Source: Citricoccus sp. K5 (GTDB lineage Bacteria > Actinomycetota > Actinomycetes > Actinomycetales > Micrococcaceae). Taken from it: DNA of 64,000 nt. The stretch's first letter is position 1; each line of letters opens with the position of its first letter. The notes beneath the pieces are model-generated. The model was not told the origin of the DNA and searched no databases. It saw only the letters and a list, made by a program, of their open reading frames with translations. The DNA is taken from assembly GCF_902506195.1 (NCBI RefSeq), contig NZ_LR732817.1:1004809-1068808 (forward strand). Reading direction: 5' to 3'. The position numbers and the translations under genes are program-made. Positions 45,007 through 53,017 of the stretch are shown here, in pieces.

Positions 45007-45927
45007 TCAGTTCTCCTGTCCGTTGGTTTTGACATCGACGGTGACGATGACTTTGGCGAGGGCGTCGCGGACTTCTTCGATGGTGACGCCGGGTGTGTCG
45101 GCGATGGCCTGGACTCCGGCGATGGCCTGGCGGGTCATGTCGCGGGCGGCGTATTGGGCCATGCGTGCCCCGTAGAGGTAGTCCTGCGCACGGGAGCCGG
45201 TGCCGATCTTGTGCTCCCAGACCTGCGCAGGGATGACGTTGGCGCGGGCCTGGTTATTCTTGTCGGTCTCGCTGATGAGCGCGATGGCACGGTCGAGCTT
45301 GGCTTCCTGGTCAGGGGTCATGATGTCTTCTTCCTTCGGGGTGGAGGGCTTGGCCGGTTCGCTTGCTGCGGGGTTGATGACAGCCGCCCAGTTTCCGCGC
45401 TTGATCGCGGCGCGGAGGGCGGTCATGTTGCCAGGGATGCCGGTGGGGTCGGTCTTGCGTCCGGGCGCCCATTCGTAGTGAGCGATGTGCAGAAGCCCGC
45501 TGCCGAAGTCCTTGTTGAGTTGGGCTCCGAGGCGTGCGGCGGTTTCGAGCTGGGCGGGCGACCATTCGAGGCCGATGGTGCCTTCGACTTCCACGCCGAT
45601 CAGGTGCCGATTGCCGTCGTTGTTCGGTATGCCCTTGTAGGAACCGACGCCGGCATGTGCCCCGGTGCCTGCCGCGATGACATCCAATGATCCGTCCCAG
45701 GCGAGCCCGTAGTTGGCGAGCGGGTAGCCGAGTCCGCTGACCATGTAGTTCAGGGTTGGATTGTTCTTCGATTTCACGGCGCTGGCAGATGTCGCGGTGT
45801 GGTGCCAGATGACGCCGTGGACCTTGTTCATGCCGCCCTTGTGAGCGGTGCGAGTCTTCCAGCCGGGAACCTCGCGCACGGTGATACCTGCGTCGCGGGC
45901 AACCCGCGCTAGTCCTGTGAGGAACAT
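45007..45927 (-). CDS. Endolysin, N-acetylmuramoyl-L-alanine amidase
   Basis: 306 residues. The N-terminal amidase-2/PGRP domain (1-~170) has VHGVIWHHTATSASAV with zinc-ligand H42 or H43, GIGVEVEGTIG-like substrate-site residues (LIGVEVEGTIGLEW), and HIAHYEWAPGRKTDPTG with the second zinc histidine and the catalytic Tyr/Lys region. The C-terminal ~110 residues, after a Pro/Lys linker, are Ala-rich and helical, probably a wall-binding or oligomerising part. No signal peptide, so release depends on the holin. Confidence 0.88.
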   Translation of the reverse strand: MFLTGLARVARDAGITVREVPGWKTRTAHKGGMNKVHGVIWHHTATSASAVKSKNNPTLNYMVSGLGYPLANYGLAWDGSLDVIAAGTGAHAGVGSYKGIPNNDGNRHLIGVEVEGTIGLEWSPAQLETAARLGAQLNKDFGSGLLHIAHYEWAPGRKTDPTGIPGNMTALRAAIKRGNWAAVINPAASEPAKPSTPKEEDIMTPDQEAKLDRAIALISETDKNNQARANVIPAQVWEHKIGTGSRAQDYLYGARMAQYAARDMTRQAIAGVQAIADTPGVTIEEVRDALAKVIVTVDVKTNGQEN

Positions 45928-45936
45928 GACCGTCTC

Positions 45937-46332
45937 CTATTCGTAGTCGTAGTCGAGGTGCGGCTTGGGTGGCGCGTTCTTCTGCATCCGGTGGTATTCC
46001 CAGCGGTGGTGGAGGTCGTCTATGAATGCGACGGCGGATTGCAGGGCGAGTCGTAGTTGCCCGTTGATGGCCCTGAGTCCGCGGACTTCTTCGCGGAGTT
46101 CTTTGATCTGTGTGCCCTGGGATGCGAGTTCGGTGCTGAGGCGGTCTAGTTCGCCGTCCATGCGTTCAACGAATCCGGCGTATCCGGCTGTGAGTGCGGT
46201 GAAGCTGGCGTTGTCTACTTCTTTGGCCTTGAGGGGCCGGTCTCTGCGGGAAGAGAGGTACTGCCAGAGTCCAGCGGAACCGGCGATGGCGAGTGCGCCG
46301 CCGATGAGAGTGATGAGAAGCGTCTGGTTCAT
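45937..46332 (-). CDS. Phage membrane-anchored coiled-coil protein (lysis region)
   Basis: 131 residues from ATG 46332. One N-terminal membrane segment (TLLITLIGGALAIAGSAGLW) is followed by a predicted coiled coil (RMDGELDRLSTELASQGTQIKELREEVRGLRAINGQLRLAL) and a tail ending PHLDYDYE. The single anchor plus coiled coil recalls Rz/spanin-like or holin-partner proteins, but a function cannot be assigned. Its start overlaps the stop of the preceding gene. A longer upstream frame is not supported. Confidence 0.65.
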   Translation of the reverse strand: MNQTLLITLIGGALAIAGSAGLWQYLSSRRDRPLKAKEVDNASFTALTAGYAGFVERMDGELDRLSTELASQGTQIKELREEVRGLRAINGQLRLALQSAVAFIDDLHHRWEYHRMQKNAPPKPHLDYDYE

Positions 46333-46811
46333 TAGGCATCCCGCCCTGGTGTGGCGTTGGTCGCCGCCTTGGCGCGTGCTGTCTTGATGATGAGGGTGAG
46401 TGCCCACCATCGGATGAGTGAGCCGAGGGTGAGGATGCCGGGGATGAGCCATGCGGCGGGGGATGTGCCTGCTGCGAAGGCGATGGCGACGGCTGCGAGT
46501 CCACCAGTGGTGAGCGTCCATCCACCGAGTTCGGCTTTCCACCCGGTGCTGACGTTGGTCCCTACCCAGTGGATTCCTACGACGACGAGGACGCCGCCGA
46601 GTAGGAGGAATGCACCTGCCCCGAAGTTGAGCCACCACGGCACGTTATTGAACGCGGGTGATGGCACCTGTCCGGTGATCGGGTAGGCCAGTGTCATGAG
46701 TACCCCGAACACTGTGGCTATGACAGCAATGGCGTGGGCGAGTGGATGCACCAGTACCCGGTCCCACCAGTTCGGCGGATTCCTGATGGGCAGGTAGACG
46801 TGTTGAGGCAT
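46332..46811 (-). CDS. Phage multi-spanning membrane protein
   Basis: 159 residues with four hydrophobic segments: LAHAIAVIATVFGVLMTLAYPI, WLNFGAGAFLLLGGVLVVVGIHW, GWTLTTGGLAAVAIAFAAG and AAWLIPGILTLGSLIRWWALTLII. Family not recognised. Located with the endolysin and holin, so a role in lysis or membrane modification is plausible. GAGGAGGGGCGC precedes the ATG. Confidence 0.6.
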   Translation of the reverse strand: MPQHVYLPIRNPPNWWDRVLVHPLAHAIAVIATVFGVLMTLAYPITGQVPSPAFNNVPWWLNFGAGAFLLLGGVLVVVGIHWVGTNVSTGWKAELGGWTLTTGGLAAVAIAFAAGTSPAAWLIPGILTLGSLIRWWALTLIIKTARAKAATNATPGRDA

Positions 46812-46831
46812 GCGCCCCTCCTCGGATACGA

Positions 46832-46862
46832 CGAGGCCCCGACCGGTGTGGTCAGGGCCTCG
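46832..46862. terminator. Hairpin between the lysis genes and the glycan gene
   Basis: CGAGGCCCCGACC (46832-46844) pairs with GGTCAGGGCCTCG (46850-46862) with one mismatch. It separates the divergent genes at 46811 and 46967 and could interrupt late transcription coming from the right. Confidence 0.55.
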
Positions 46863-46966
46863 CGTGGTGGTGTTCGGTTATGTCAACTGGGCAAAACCGG
46901 CAGATGGGCCTGCCCTAGGTAGGTAGACTCGAGGAGTTTGAGCGTTCAGGGAGAGGGATACTGGGA

Positions 46967-48373
46967 ATGAAAATCCGCGAGCCGTGGGAGATCGCTCTCC
47001 TTATCGGCACCCTGGTCGCTGTTGTCGCCGGGTCTCTGTTCGTGTCTCTCGCGCCACTGCCAATGGTGGGGGCCGCTGGCGCCGGGCTGGTGCTGCTCTG
47101 GGCCTTGTTCTGGAAGCAACCAACCGTTTATCGGCTGGCAGCGTGGCTTTCAGTTCTGGTGGCAACAGTTGTTCCGGTGACGCGGCTCCCGGGGGAGTCC
47201 GCGATTTTCCGGGTCCTGGCTGTTGGCCTACTGCTCTACGCCATCTTCGCCCTCGTGGTCCGGTGCAAGGGCTTTCCGCCTCGCCAGATTTTTCTTCCCC
47301 TGGTGGTGTTTTTCGGGTCCCTGGCCGCCTCCACCGCGTACTCGTTCGACGACAACAAGTGGTTGATCTTCGGGCTCCAAGCTGTCGCGTCCATAGCTGG
47401 AATATGCGTGGCAGTTGCCGGCCATAAGCGCGACCAGCTCCAGACGTTGTGGCGCATATTTGTGGCAGTGGGGATCTTCCAAGCCGCATATGGCGTATAC
47501 GAGATGATCAACACCCCCGACCCGCTCTGGCAAGGTGCCGTCATCGCCTTGGATGGAACCTCCTTTGCGATGCGGCACGACTTGATCTTCGGCTTCCAAC
47601 GAGCCCAGGGATCTTTCGGCCACCCCCTGCCATTCGCCTTCTACCTGACTCTCGCCGCACTGGTCCTGCTGCACCTGATGAAAGCAGGGCGGGTGGTCAA
47701 ACTGGCGGGCTGGCTGGTGCTTGCTGCCGGGGCCTTCGCGTCAGGTTCCCGAAGCGCGATCCTGTTGTTCCTCGTCGTGTCCGTCGTGGGGTACGCCAAG
47801 AAGTGGATGGTCATTGCCGCGCCATTCCTAGTCCTCGGCGGCATAGCTGCGTTGGCTCTGACTTGGACAACGCTTATGGCGCAGGCCGATCAACTCGTAG
47901 GGTCCGGGTCGTGGTGGCACCGCACTGCGGCCCTTCGTGCCATCCCTGACCTCCTCCAAGAGCGTCCATTCGGACAGGTGATGTTCGGTGATGGGGCGGG
48001 CTCTACCCCACGCCTCTATCGATCCGGGCTGCTCCAGGCGGACGGCCTGTTAGCTGTGGACAATCAGTACGTGCACACCCTTGCCGAAGCGGGGGCATTC
48101 GGCCTAGCCGCGTTAGTGTTCATCGTTGTCGCCGCGTTCGTCCGTTCGGGCGGTGGCATCCGACTGGCGGTCGTTGCCGTGGCCCTCCAGTTGATGATTT
48201 TCGACGCCTTGGCTTGGCCTTCCATGGCGTTCGTGTCCTGGATCATTCTCGCCCTTGGGCTCTTGGGTCATGGATCGAAGCCCAAGAGCGAGAACGACCA
48301 TAAAACGAGGAAGCCTGCCCTAGCCCGGAATAGGACCAACGCCTATGCCAACATAGGCGGCCGCCGACCCTAG
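46967..48373 (+). CDS. O-antigen ligase / Wzy-like membrane protein, prophage cargo
   Basis: 468 residues with about ten to twelve membrane segments. The Wzy_C/O-antigen-ligase pattern is present: FGFQRAQGSFGHPLPFAFYLTLAAL before, GAFASGSRSAILLFLVVS (conserved SGSR) in the middle, a large external loop (~residues 300-370) with WWHRTAALRAIPDLL and VDNQYVHTLAEAGAFGLAALVFIVV. Such proteins polymerise or ligate lipid-linked glycans outside the membrane. It is the only plus-strand gene inside the late operon, with GGGAGAGG before ATG 46967 and a TAGACT box at 46924. This is the layout of a lysogenic-conversion gene. The basic tail (KPKSENDHKTRKPALARNR) is cytoplasmic. Confidence 0.82.
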   Translation: MKIREPWEIALLIGTLVAVVAGSLFVSLAPLPMVGAAGAGLVLLWALFWKQPTVYRLAAWLSVLVATVVPVTRLPGESAIFRVLAVGLLLYAIFALVVRCKGFPPRQIFLPLVVFFGSLAASTAYSFDDNKWLIFGLQAVASIAGICVAVAGHKRDQLQTLWRIFVAVGIFQAAYGVYEMINTPDPLWQGAVIALDGTSFAMRHDLIFGFQRAQGSFGHPLPFAFYLTLAALVLLHLMKAGRVVKLAGWLVLAAGAFASGSRSAILLFLVVSVVGYAKKWMVIAAPFLVLGGIAALALTWTTLMAQADQLVGSGSWWHRTAALRAIPDLLQERPFGQVMFGDGAGSTPRLYRSGLLQADGLLAVDNQYVHTLAEAGAFGLAALVFIVVAAFVRSGGGIRLAVVAVALQLMIFDALAWPSMAFVSWIILALGLLGHGSKPKSENDHKTRKPALARNRTNAYANIGGRRP

Positions 48374-48498
48374 CTCGCTGGGGTAGAGGCTTCGCCCTGA
48401 CCAGTGAGGGCCTCTCGGAGTTGTGCGTTCTCGGCTGTCAGGGTGGCAACCTGCGAGTACAGATCAGAGATGAGAGCCAAGATGGCGGCGTGATTCAC
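48370..48498 (-). CDS. Small coiled-coil phage protein (42 aa)
   Basis: GTG 48498 has a perfect AAGGAGA four bases upstream and opens a 42-codon frame: MNHAAILALISDLYSQVATL then TAENAQLREALTGQGE and a short Ser/Thr/Pro end. Leu/Ile at heptad spacing (ILALISDLYSQVATLTAENAQL) predicts a short coiled coil. It directly follows the tail fibre gene. Its TAG and the TAG of the opposite-strand glycan gene share the palindrome CTAG (48370-48373). Too short for many gene finders; coding is supported by the ribosome site and the operon position. Confidence 0.65.
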   Translation of the reverse strand: MNHAAILALISDLYSQVATLTAENAQLREALTGQGEASTPAS

Positions 48499-48507
48499 GG
48501 GGTCTCC

Positions 48508-49920
48508 TTATGGGGCGCGGTAGGCGGGGATGAGTAGTTCGACGCCATCCGGGTCGAATACCTTCAAGTACTTCTGTGGCGTTGCGGGCAATGCAGTGGC
48601 GGAACCTGCCGCTCCGGCGTTATTTCGAGTAGTGGATGCGTCACGCCAGCGTGGGCCAAGTGCGGTGAGTTCGAAGGTGGTGCCTGTGTCGCTGGCGTTG
48701 CGTAGCACGACGGAACGGTTCACCGTGCGCAGGTCTCCATTATTGGCTACATAGACCCACGACGTCCCACCACTGTCTGTCACGTCCAGTACCTTCGTGG
48801 CTTGTGATCCGTGCGCCTTGACACGGAGCGCAGCCTTCGAGGCGTCACGATTGTGGACTGATACCCAGGATCCAGCGTCTGCGGCCCCGAAGTGCGCGGT
48901 TCCAGCAGCGGTCACTGAGAAGATCTTGGCAGCCGTATTCACTGCCAGCAGGTCGGCGGTCTGGCCGGCCCTTGTGCGAATATCCACGGCGATGCTGGTC
49001 GGTGACTGTGGGACGAACCGGGCGAACGCGCTATCGCCATTGGCCCAGATGGCGTAGTTCTCGGTGCCGACCGTCTGCGCGGCGAAGAATCCGGACACCG
49101 CCTTGTCCACGATCAGGCCGGGAGCGGGCAGCACCTGGTTGGCCCGGAACATGTTGATCTCGTTGATGCTGCCCGTGGCGTCGGCGTCGGGGTGGAACGT
49201 GGATAGGGTGACGCAGGCGAGGTTGATGTCATTGCCACCACCGCCGACGACGAGAGTGTTCTCATGGGCGGACTGTCCAGACCCGGTGTTCGTAACCCCG
49301 TTGAGCCGAAGCTCAGATGCGGCGGCGTCGTGGACCTTGTTGTGCAGGTCTCCGGCCACCCGGTGTTGGATGTACAGGCCCTGTGAGTTCAGTTCGGGGT
49401 TTACGCGCTGCTGGCTGGCGATCCAGAGCACGGTGTCGTAGTTCGGGGTGAATCCGCCGTTGAAGTGGAGCTTGGCGGTGCCGTCCATGTTCTGCTGACC
49501 CGTTCGCCCGACACTCTGTGCGTTTAGTGCAGCCCGGAACTGGGTGTTGTCCTGCGTGGCGATGTTGGTCATGGCCGCATCTGTGGCGTCACCGGGGGCG
49601 TACCCTGCGGCGGTCTCCACGGCGGACAGCCGGGTGTCAATCGGCCCCTTGATCTCGTCCACGTCATCGGCTGCACCCTGCGCAATCGCCACAGCAGACC
49701 CGGCCGTGGTGTTGGCCTGCGCGATCTGTCCGGCGTATGAGTTGGCGGTCTGCAAGGCTTGCGCGGCGTCAGCAGATGCGCCAGTGAGGTTGGCGTCCAG
49801 TTCGCGGAAGCGGGCATCCTGATTCAGGCCCGCCGACTCCCAGAACCCCTCTTTGCCGAAGTCGTTCAGTTCAGTCTCGGTGGATGGGGTCTTGTACCCC
49901 TCGGGGCTGAAGTGCGCCAT
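48508..49920 (-). CDS. Phage tail fibre / receptor-binding protein
   Basis: 470 residues. The N-terminal ~120 residues are helical and Ala-rich with a coiled coil (ASADAAQALQTANSYAGQIAQANTTAGSAVAIAQGAADDVDEI), typical of a trimeric fibre shaft. The rest is Gly/Asn/Thr-rich β sequence (LHFNGGFTPNYDTVLW, WVSVHNRDASKAALRVKAHG, KVLDVTDSGGTSWVYVANNGDLRTVNRSV) without cysteine. It is the last large structural gene before lysis, the usual place for the receptor-binding protein. Family not identified more closely. Confidence 0.75.
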   Translation of the reverse strand: MAHFSPEGYKTPSTETELNDFGKEGFWESAGLNQDARFRELDANLTGASADAAQALQTANSYAGQIAQANTTAGSAVAIAQGAADDVDEIKGPIDTRLSAVETAAGYAPGDATDAAMTNIATQDNTQFRAALNAQSVGRTGQQNMDGTAKLHFNGGFTPNYDTVLWIASQQRVNPELNSQGLYIQHRVAGDLHNKVHDAAASELRLNGVTNTGSGQSAHENTLVVGGGGNDINLACVTLSTFHPDADATGSINEINMFRANQVLPAPGLIVDKAVSGFFAAQTVGTENYAIWANGDSAFARFVPQSPTSIAVDIRTRAGQTADLLAVNTAAKIFSVTAAGTAHFGAADAGSWVSVHNRDASKAALRVKAHGSQATKVLDVTDSGGTSWVYVANNGDLRTVNRSVVLRNASDTGTTFELTALGPRWRDASTTRNNAGAAGSATALPATPQKYLKVFDPDGVELLIPAYRAP

Positions 49921-49921
49921 A

Positions 49922-52165
49922 TCAGTTGGCCTCCTCGATTGTGGTGTGAGTGGTTTGGATGGCCAGGGTTTGGGATAGGCCGTTGTTATCGACGGTCAGA
50001 TCAATGCCGACGATGAGGCCCTGTTGTGTGAGGCCGGGCAGTTTGATGGTGGCCATGTCTGCTAGTTCTAGACGCGGGTCCGGGGTGGCCATTTCCACCT
50101 GGTCATAGACGGGATGGGCGGCCGAGGTTGCGGCAGCAATATGGTCGGCGATGGCCTGCACCGCCGGTTCCAGTTGCACCCAGAAGCCGCAGTCGTGCTC
50201 ATAGTTCCCGGTGCCCTCAACGCCCAGTGGCAGGCCTTGTACCTCACGTTCATCCCAGGTGATAACCGCCATGGCCCGGATGACGGGCATGTTCTCATCA
50301 CGCCGGGATTCGCGGATGTAGAGCCAACCAGGAACCTTTAGCCGCATGGTGTAGTCGGCAGGAAGGTTATGCGAGTTGATTCTCAGTACCCATGACTGGT
50401 GGTCGAGCTGAGTCAACCCGGATGAGATGTAAACGCTCGTGGCCGGGAAAGAAGCCTGATCACCCTCTGCGTTCTCGTACTCGATGGTCCCGGCGATGAA
50501 CGATCCACGGCCAAGGTTGTACCTGTAGAGACTGTTGAGGTCCGATTCCAGGACGGTCCTAAGCGGGCTGACGTTGATCCAGTCCTCACCTACGGGGGGG
50601 TGGATAACTTCCTCGTGGGTCTCGGTGCCCTCCATGGAGATGCCGGACCCCTCCCACGCCGTGACCCGGTAGGTGTTGGCGCGGCGCGGGACGGGGCGCT
50701 GGTACTTCACGCCCACGGACTCATGCACCGAATCCCAGCTAGTCCGCCAGCCCAGATCCTTCACATTGTCGGCGGTGATCGTGACCACCGGGGCAGAGGA
50801 CAGCAGTCGGCCCATGGACCGATACCGCAGACGCCCCAAACCGTCCAACCAGATCGCTGACAGCTCTGAGTTCGCCTGCTCCTTCAGCAACTCCAGCCCG
50901 CCACGGTTCACAATGGCCGGCACTGAGAGCAGTTGCCCGGCCGGGTCGGTCTCGATGATGGACGAGCGAATCCACTGGTGCAGGTCATACGGGGAACTAG
51001 CGAACCCGACTTGCAAGCCACCAAATGCGGCCGCGTTCGTCGGGGAGTACAGGTGGACCTTCTGCATGGCCGTGTTCCGAATGGTTGAGGTCGTAGCCAC
51101 AGAACCAGTGACGGTCCGCACCGGGCCGTCTGCCATCTTGACGCCGATAGTCACAGTCGCGTTGTTCCCGCTCGGAGTCAGCCACACGCCCACATCCACA
51201 CCCGCCGACATCTCAGCGGCCGTCAATGGCATGTTGAACCGGGAGCCGCCCAAGCCTGCATGCACGTCCTGGCCCGGAGCGTCCAGCACCATCACGTCCA
51301 CGCCACGTACCGGGCTCACTGCAACGGCCACCGCCTGCGAATACGCTTCACCCTCCCACTTCAGGTACACGCGGGAATAGCCGCTCGTCACACGGCCAGT
51401 CAGGAACCGGACGAACATGGGACGATCAAACCGGCCCGTGAACTGGGACAGGATGTACGGGGTCCACTGCGCCTCGATGTTGCGGACCGCGAGCCCCCAT
51501 GCCGTGGACGTGTACGTGGGGTACTCGTCCGGGTCCTCGCCGGAACCCTCCGCGATGTCGGCCAGGGTCAGGGTGCCACGCTCCGGCCACGCACTGCCCA
51601 TCAACGGGGCAGACAGGATCGAGTTGCTAGGCATGACAGGCGGCGTCGCATGGAAGCCGCCCACCCGCGCCACCCGGTCCGTCACATACGTCGGATGCAA
51701 ACCCATCCGCAGCAACGCGCCACCCTCAACCTCTGGCGGGTGATAGTAGTTCAGCGGCGGGATGCTCACATTGCGGCGCAACCGATCCACCCGATCCACC
51801 ACGCCGAAACTCACAGACCGCTCCGACACCCGAGCGCCCGCGTTATCCACACGGCCCTCCAAGATCGGAACCTCCACACCATCGAAACCAACAGTGATCT
51901 TCACCCGGTCGCCAGGCTGAGGCTTCTCCACGATCCACGGCAAATGCAGACCCTCAGCGACCAACTCGTCCGAGAACGTGGCAGTCACCTCACCCGTCGC
52001 AGCCACCACGTCATCCACGCCCGCCACCTGAGCCGGCAAACCCGTACCCAGCGACCGCTTCAACGACACCGACGACGCGGTAATAGTGTTGCCCTTCCAC
52101 GTCACCGTCGCCGTTGGGGTAGTGACCAAAGCATTCGGGTCAGGGAAGCCGGGGATATCAAGCAC
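49922..52165 (-). CDS. Phage minor tail protein (tail tip, large)
   Basis: 747 residues. It starts TATVTWKGNTITASSVSLKRSLGTGLPAQVAG, with PQPGDRVKITVGFDGVEVPILEGRVDNAG resembling the hub-type β domains of tail-associated proteins, and ends with LADMATIKLPGLTQQGLIVGIDLTVDNNGLSQTLAIQT, a pattern of tail-tip hub proteins. The centre is β-rich with concanavalin-like strands. Placed between the distal tail gene and the fibre, it is likely the central hub or baseplate protein. Confidence 0.75.
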   Translation of the reverse strand: MLDIPGFPDPNALVTTPTATVTWKGNTITASSVSLKRSLGTGLPAQVAGVDDVVAATGEVTATFSDELVAEGLHLPWIVEKPQPGDRVKITVGFDGVEVPILEGRVDNAGARVSERSVSFGVVDRVDRLRRNVSIPPLNYYHPPEVEGGALLRMGLHPTYVTDRVARVGGFHATPPVMPSNSILSAPLMGSAWPERGTLTLADIAEGSGEDPDEYPTYTSTAWGLAVRNIEAQWTPYILSQFTGRFDRPMFVRFLTGRVTSGYSRVYLKWEGEAYSQAVAVAVSPVRGVDVMVLDAPGQDVHAGLGGSRFNMPLTAAEMSAGVDVGVWLTPSGNNATVTIGVKMADGPVRTVTGSVATTSTIRNTAMQKVHLYSPTNAAAFGGLQVGFASSPYDLHQWIRSSIIETDPAGQLLSVPAIVNRGGLELLKEQANSELSAIWLDGLGRLRYRSMGRLLSSAPVVTITADNVKDLGWRTSWDSVHESVGVKYQRPVPRRANTYRVTAWEGSGISMEGTETHEEVIHPPVGEDWINVSPLRTVLESDLNSLYRYNLGRGSFIAGTIEYENAEGDQASFPATSVYISSGLTQLDHQSWVLRINSHNLPADYTMRLKVPGWLYIRESRRDENMPVIRAMAVITWDEREVQGLPLGVEGTGNYEHDCGFWVQLEPAVQAIADHIAAATSAAHPVYDQVEMATPDPRLELADMATIKLPGLTQQGLIVGIDLTVDNNGLSQTLAIQTTHTTIEEAN

Positions 52166-52174
52166 AGAGGCCTC

Positions 52175-53017
52175 CTAGCCGAGTTCGTGAATGGTGAAGG
52201 TGCTGGACTCGCGGCTGCCCCAACCGTCCGCTGACTCTTGGGCTAGGGAGGGGTCGCGCCCAGTCAGGTTCAGGGACGCAGTAAGGCACCCTCGACCAGT
52301 GGCCCACCGCATAGCGCGATGGGTAAAAGTGACTGCCGGCATGGTGAGCATTAGAGCGCCAACCACGCGGACGCGGAGGGCTACCGTGCGCACGCTCGGG
52401 GTGAAGGTCACTATGGCTCGCTGTGCATGTTGGTTAGCCGCAACGCTGACCTGATGTGTGTCCACCAGGGCGCGGGTGGGCTGGACACTCCCGCCCACCA
52501 CGCGCCCCTCAGGATCAACCTCATCCACGTAGAGCATCGCCGGGGAAGCGGGATGCGTGGAGATATAGACGGACACAGTGGTAGGCATGCCCTTGGGCAC
52601 CGGAACAAGCCCCACCAGCTCCATTTGCTCAGCAAGACCCGCCGTGTACGAACGGGCATAGGGAACCTCGCCAGATGCCTCGCCTGCGCCCCCCTGTGCC
52701 CCGCCTGCCCATGTGTCCTCAGTGAACTTGGACTGAGCCGGCGTGAGTACATTCGTCACCCGGGCAGAGGCCGAATACCAAATGTGCGGACCGTCCCCCA
52801 GGAGTCCATCCGCGATCTGATCCAGCATGTGATGGTCGTCCGGGCGGGCCACCTCAACAGAGCAAGACCACGTGCGACGTGACCTGCTGCCCCGCTGCTC
52901 GGTAACCCGCCCGGACAGAGCCTTGCTGTATGTGCTGCGTGATTCCACCTCTTCCGGCTCGGAAGAGGTAAAAGGCACGTGCACCATCCCGCCGGCCGGC
53001 CCGATCAATCCACCCAT
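52175..53017 (-). CDS. Phage minor tail protein (distal-tail-like)
   Basis: 280 residues. MVHVPFTSSEPEEVESRSTYSKALSGRVTEQRG...RRTWSCSVEVARPDDHHMLDQI matches the beginning of minor tail proteins that follow the tape measure in actinophages. The middle carries a carbohydrate-binding-like β domain (LAEQMELVGLVPVPKGMPTTVSVYI). Its ATG overlaps the tape measure stop by one base. Confidence 0.72.
   Translation of the reverse strand: MGGLIGPAGGMVHVPFTSSEPEEVESRSTYSKALSGRVTEQRGSRSRRTWSCSVEVARPDDHHMLDQIADGLLGDGPHIWYSASARVTNVLTPAQSKFTEDTWAGGAQGGAGEASGEVPYARSYTAGLAEQMELVGLVPVPKGMPTTVSVYISTHPASPAMLYVDEVDPEGRVVGGSVQPTRALVDTHQVSVAANQHAQRAIVTFTPSVRTVALRVRVVGALMLTMPAVTFTHRAMRWATGRGCLTASLNLTGRDPSLAQESADGWGSRESSTFTIHELG

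Noticed and set aside
45154..45690. 178-codon plus-strand frame opposite the endolysin
   Set aside because: Antisense of the amidase gene without ribosome site or motif.
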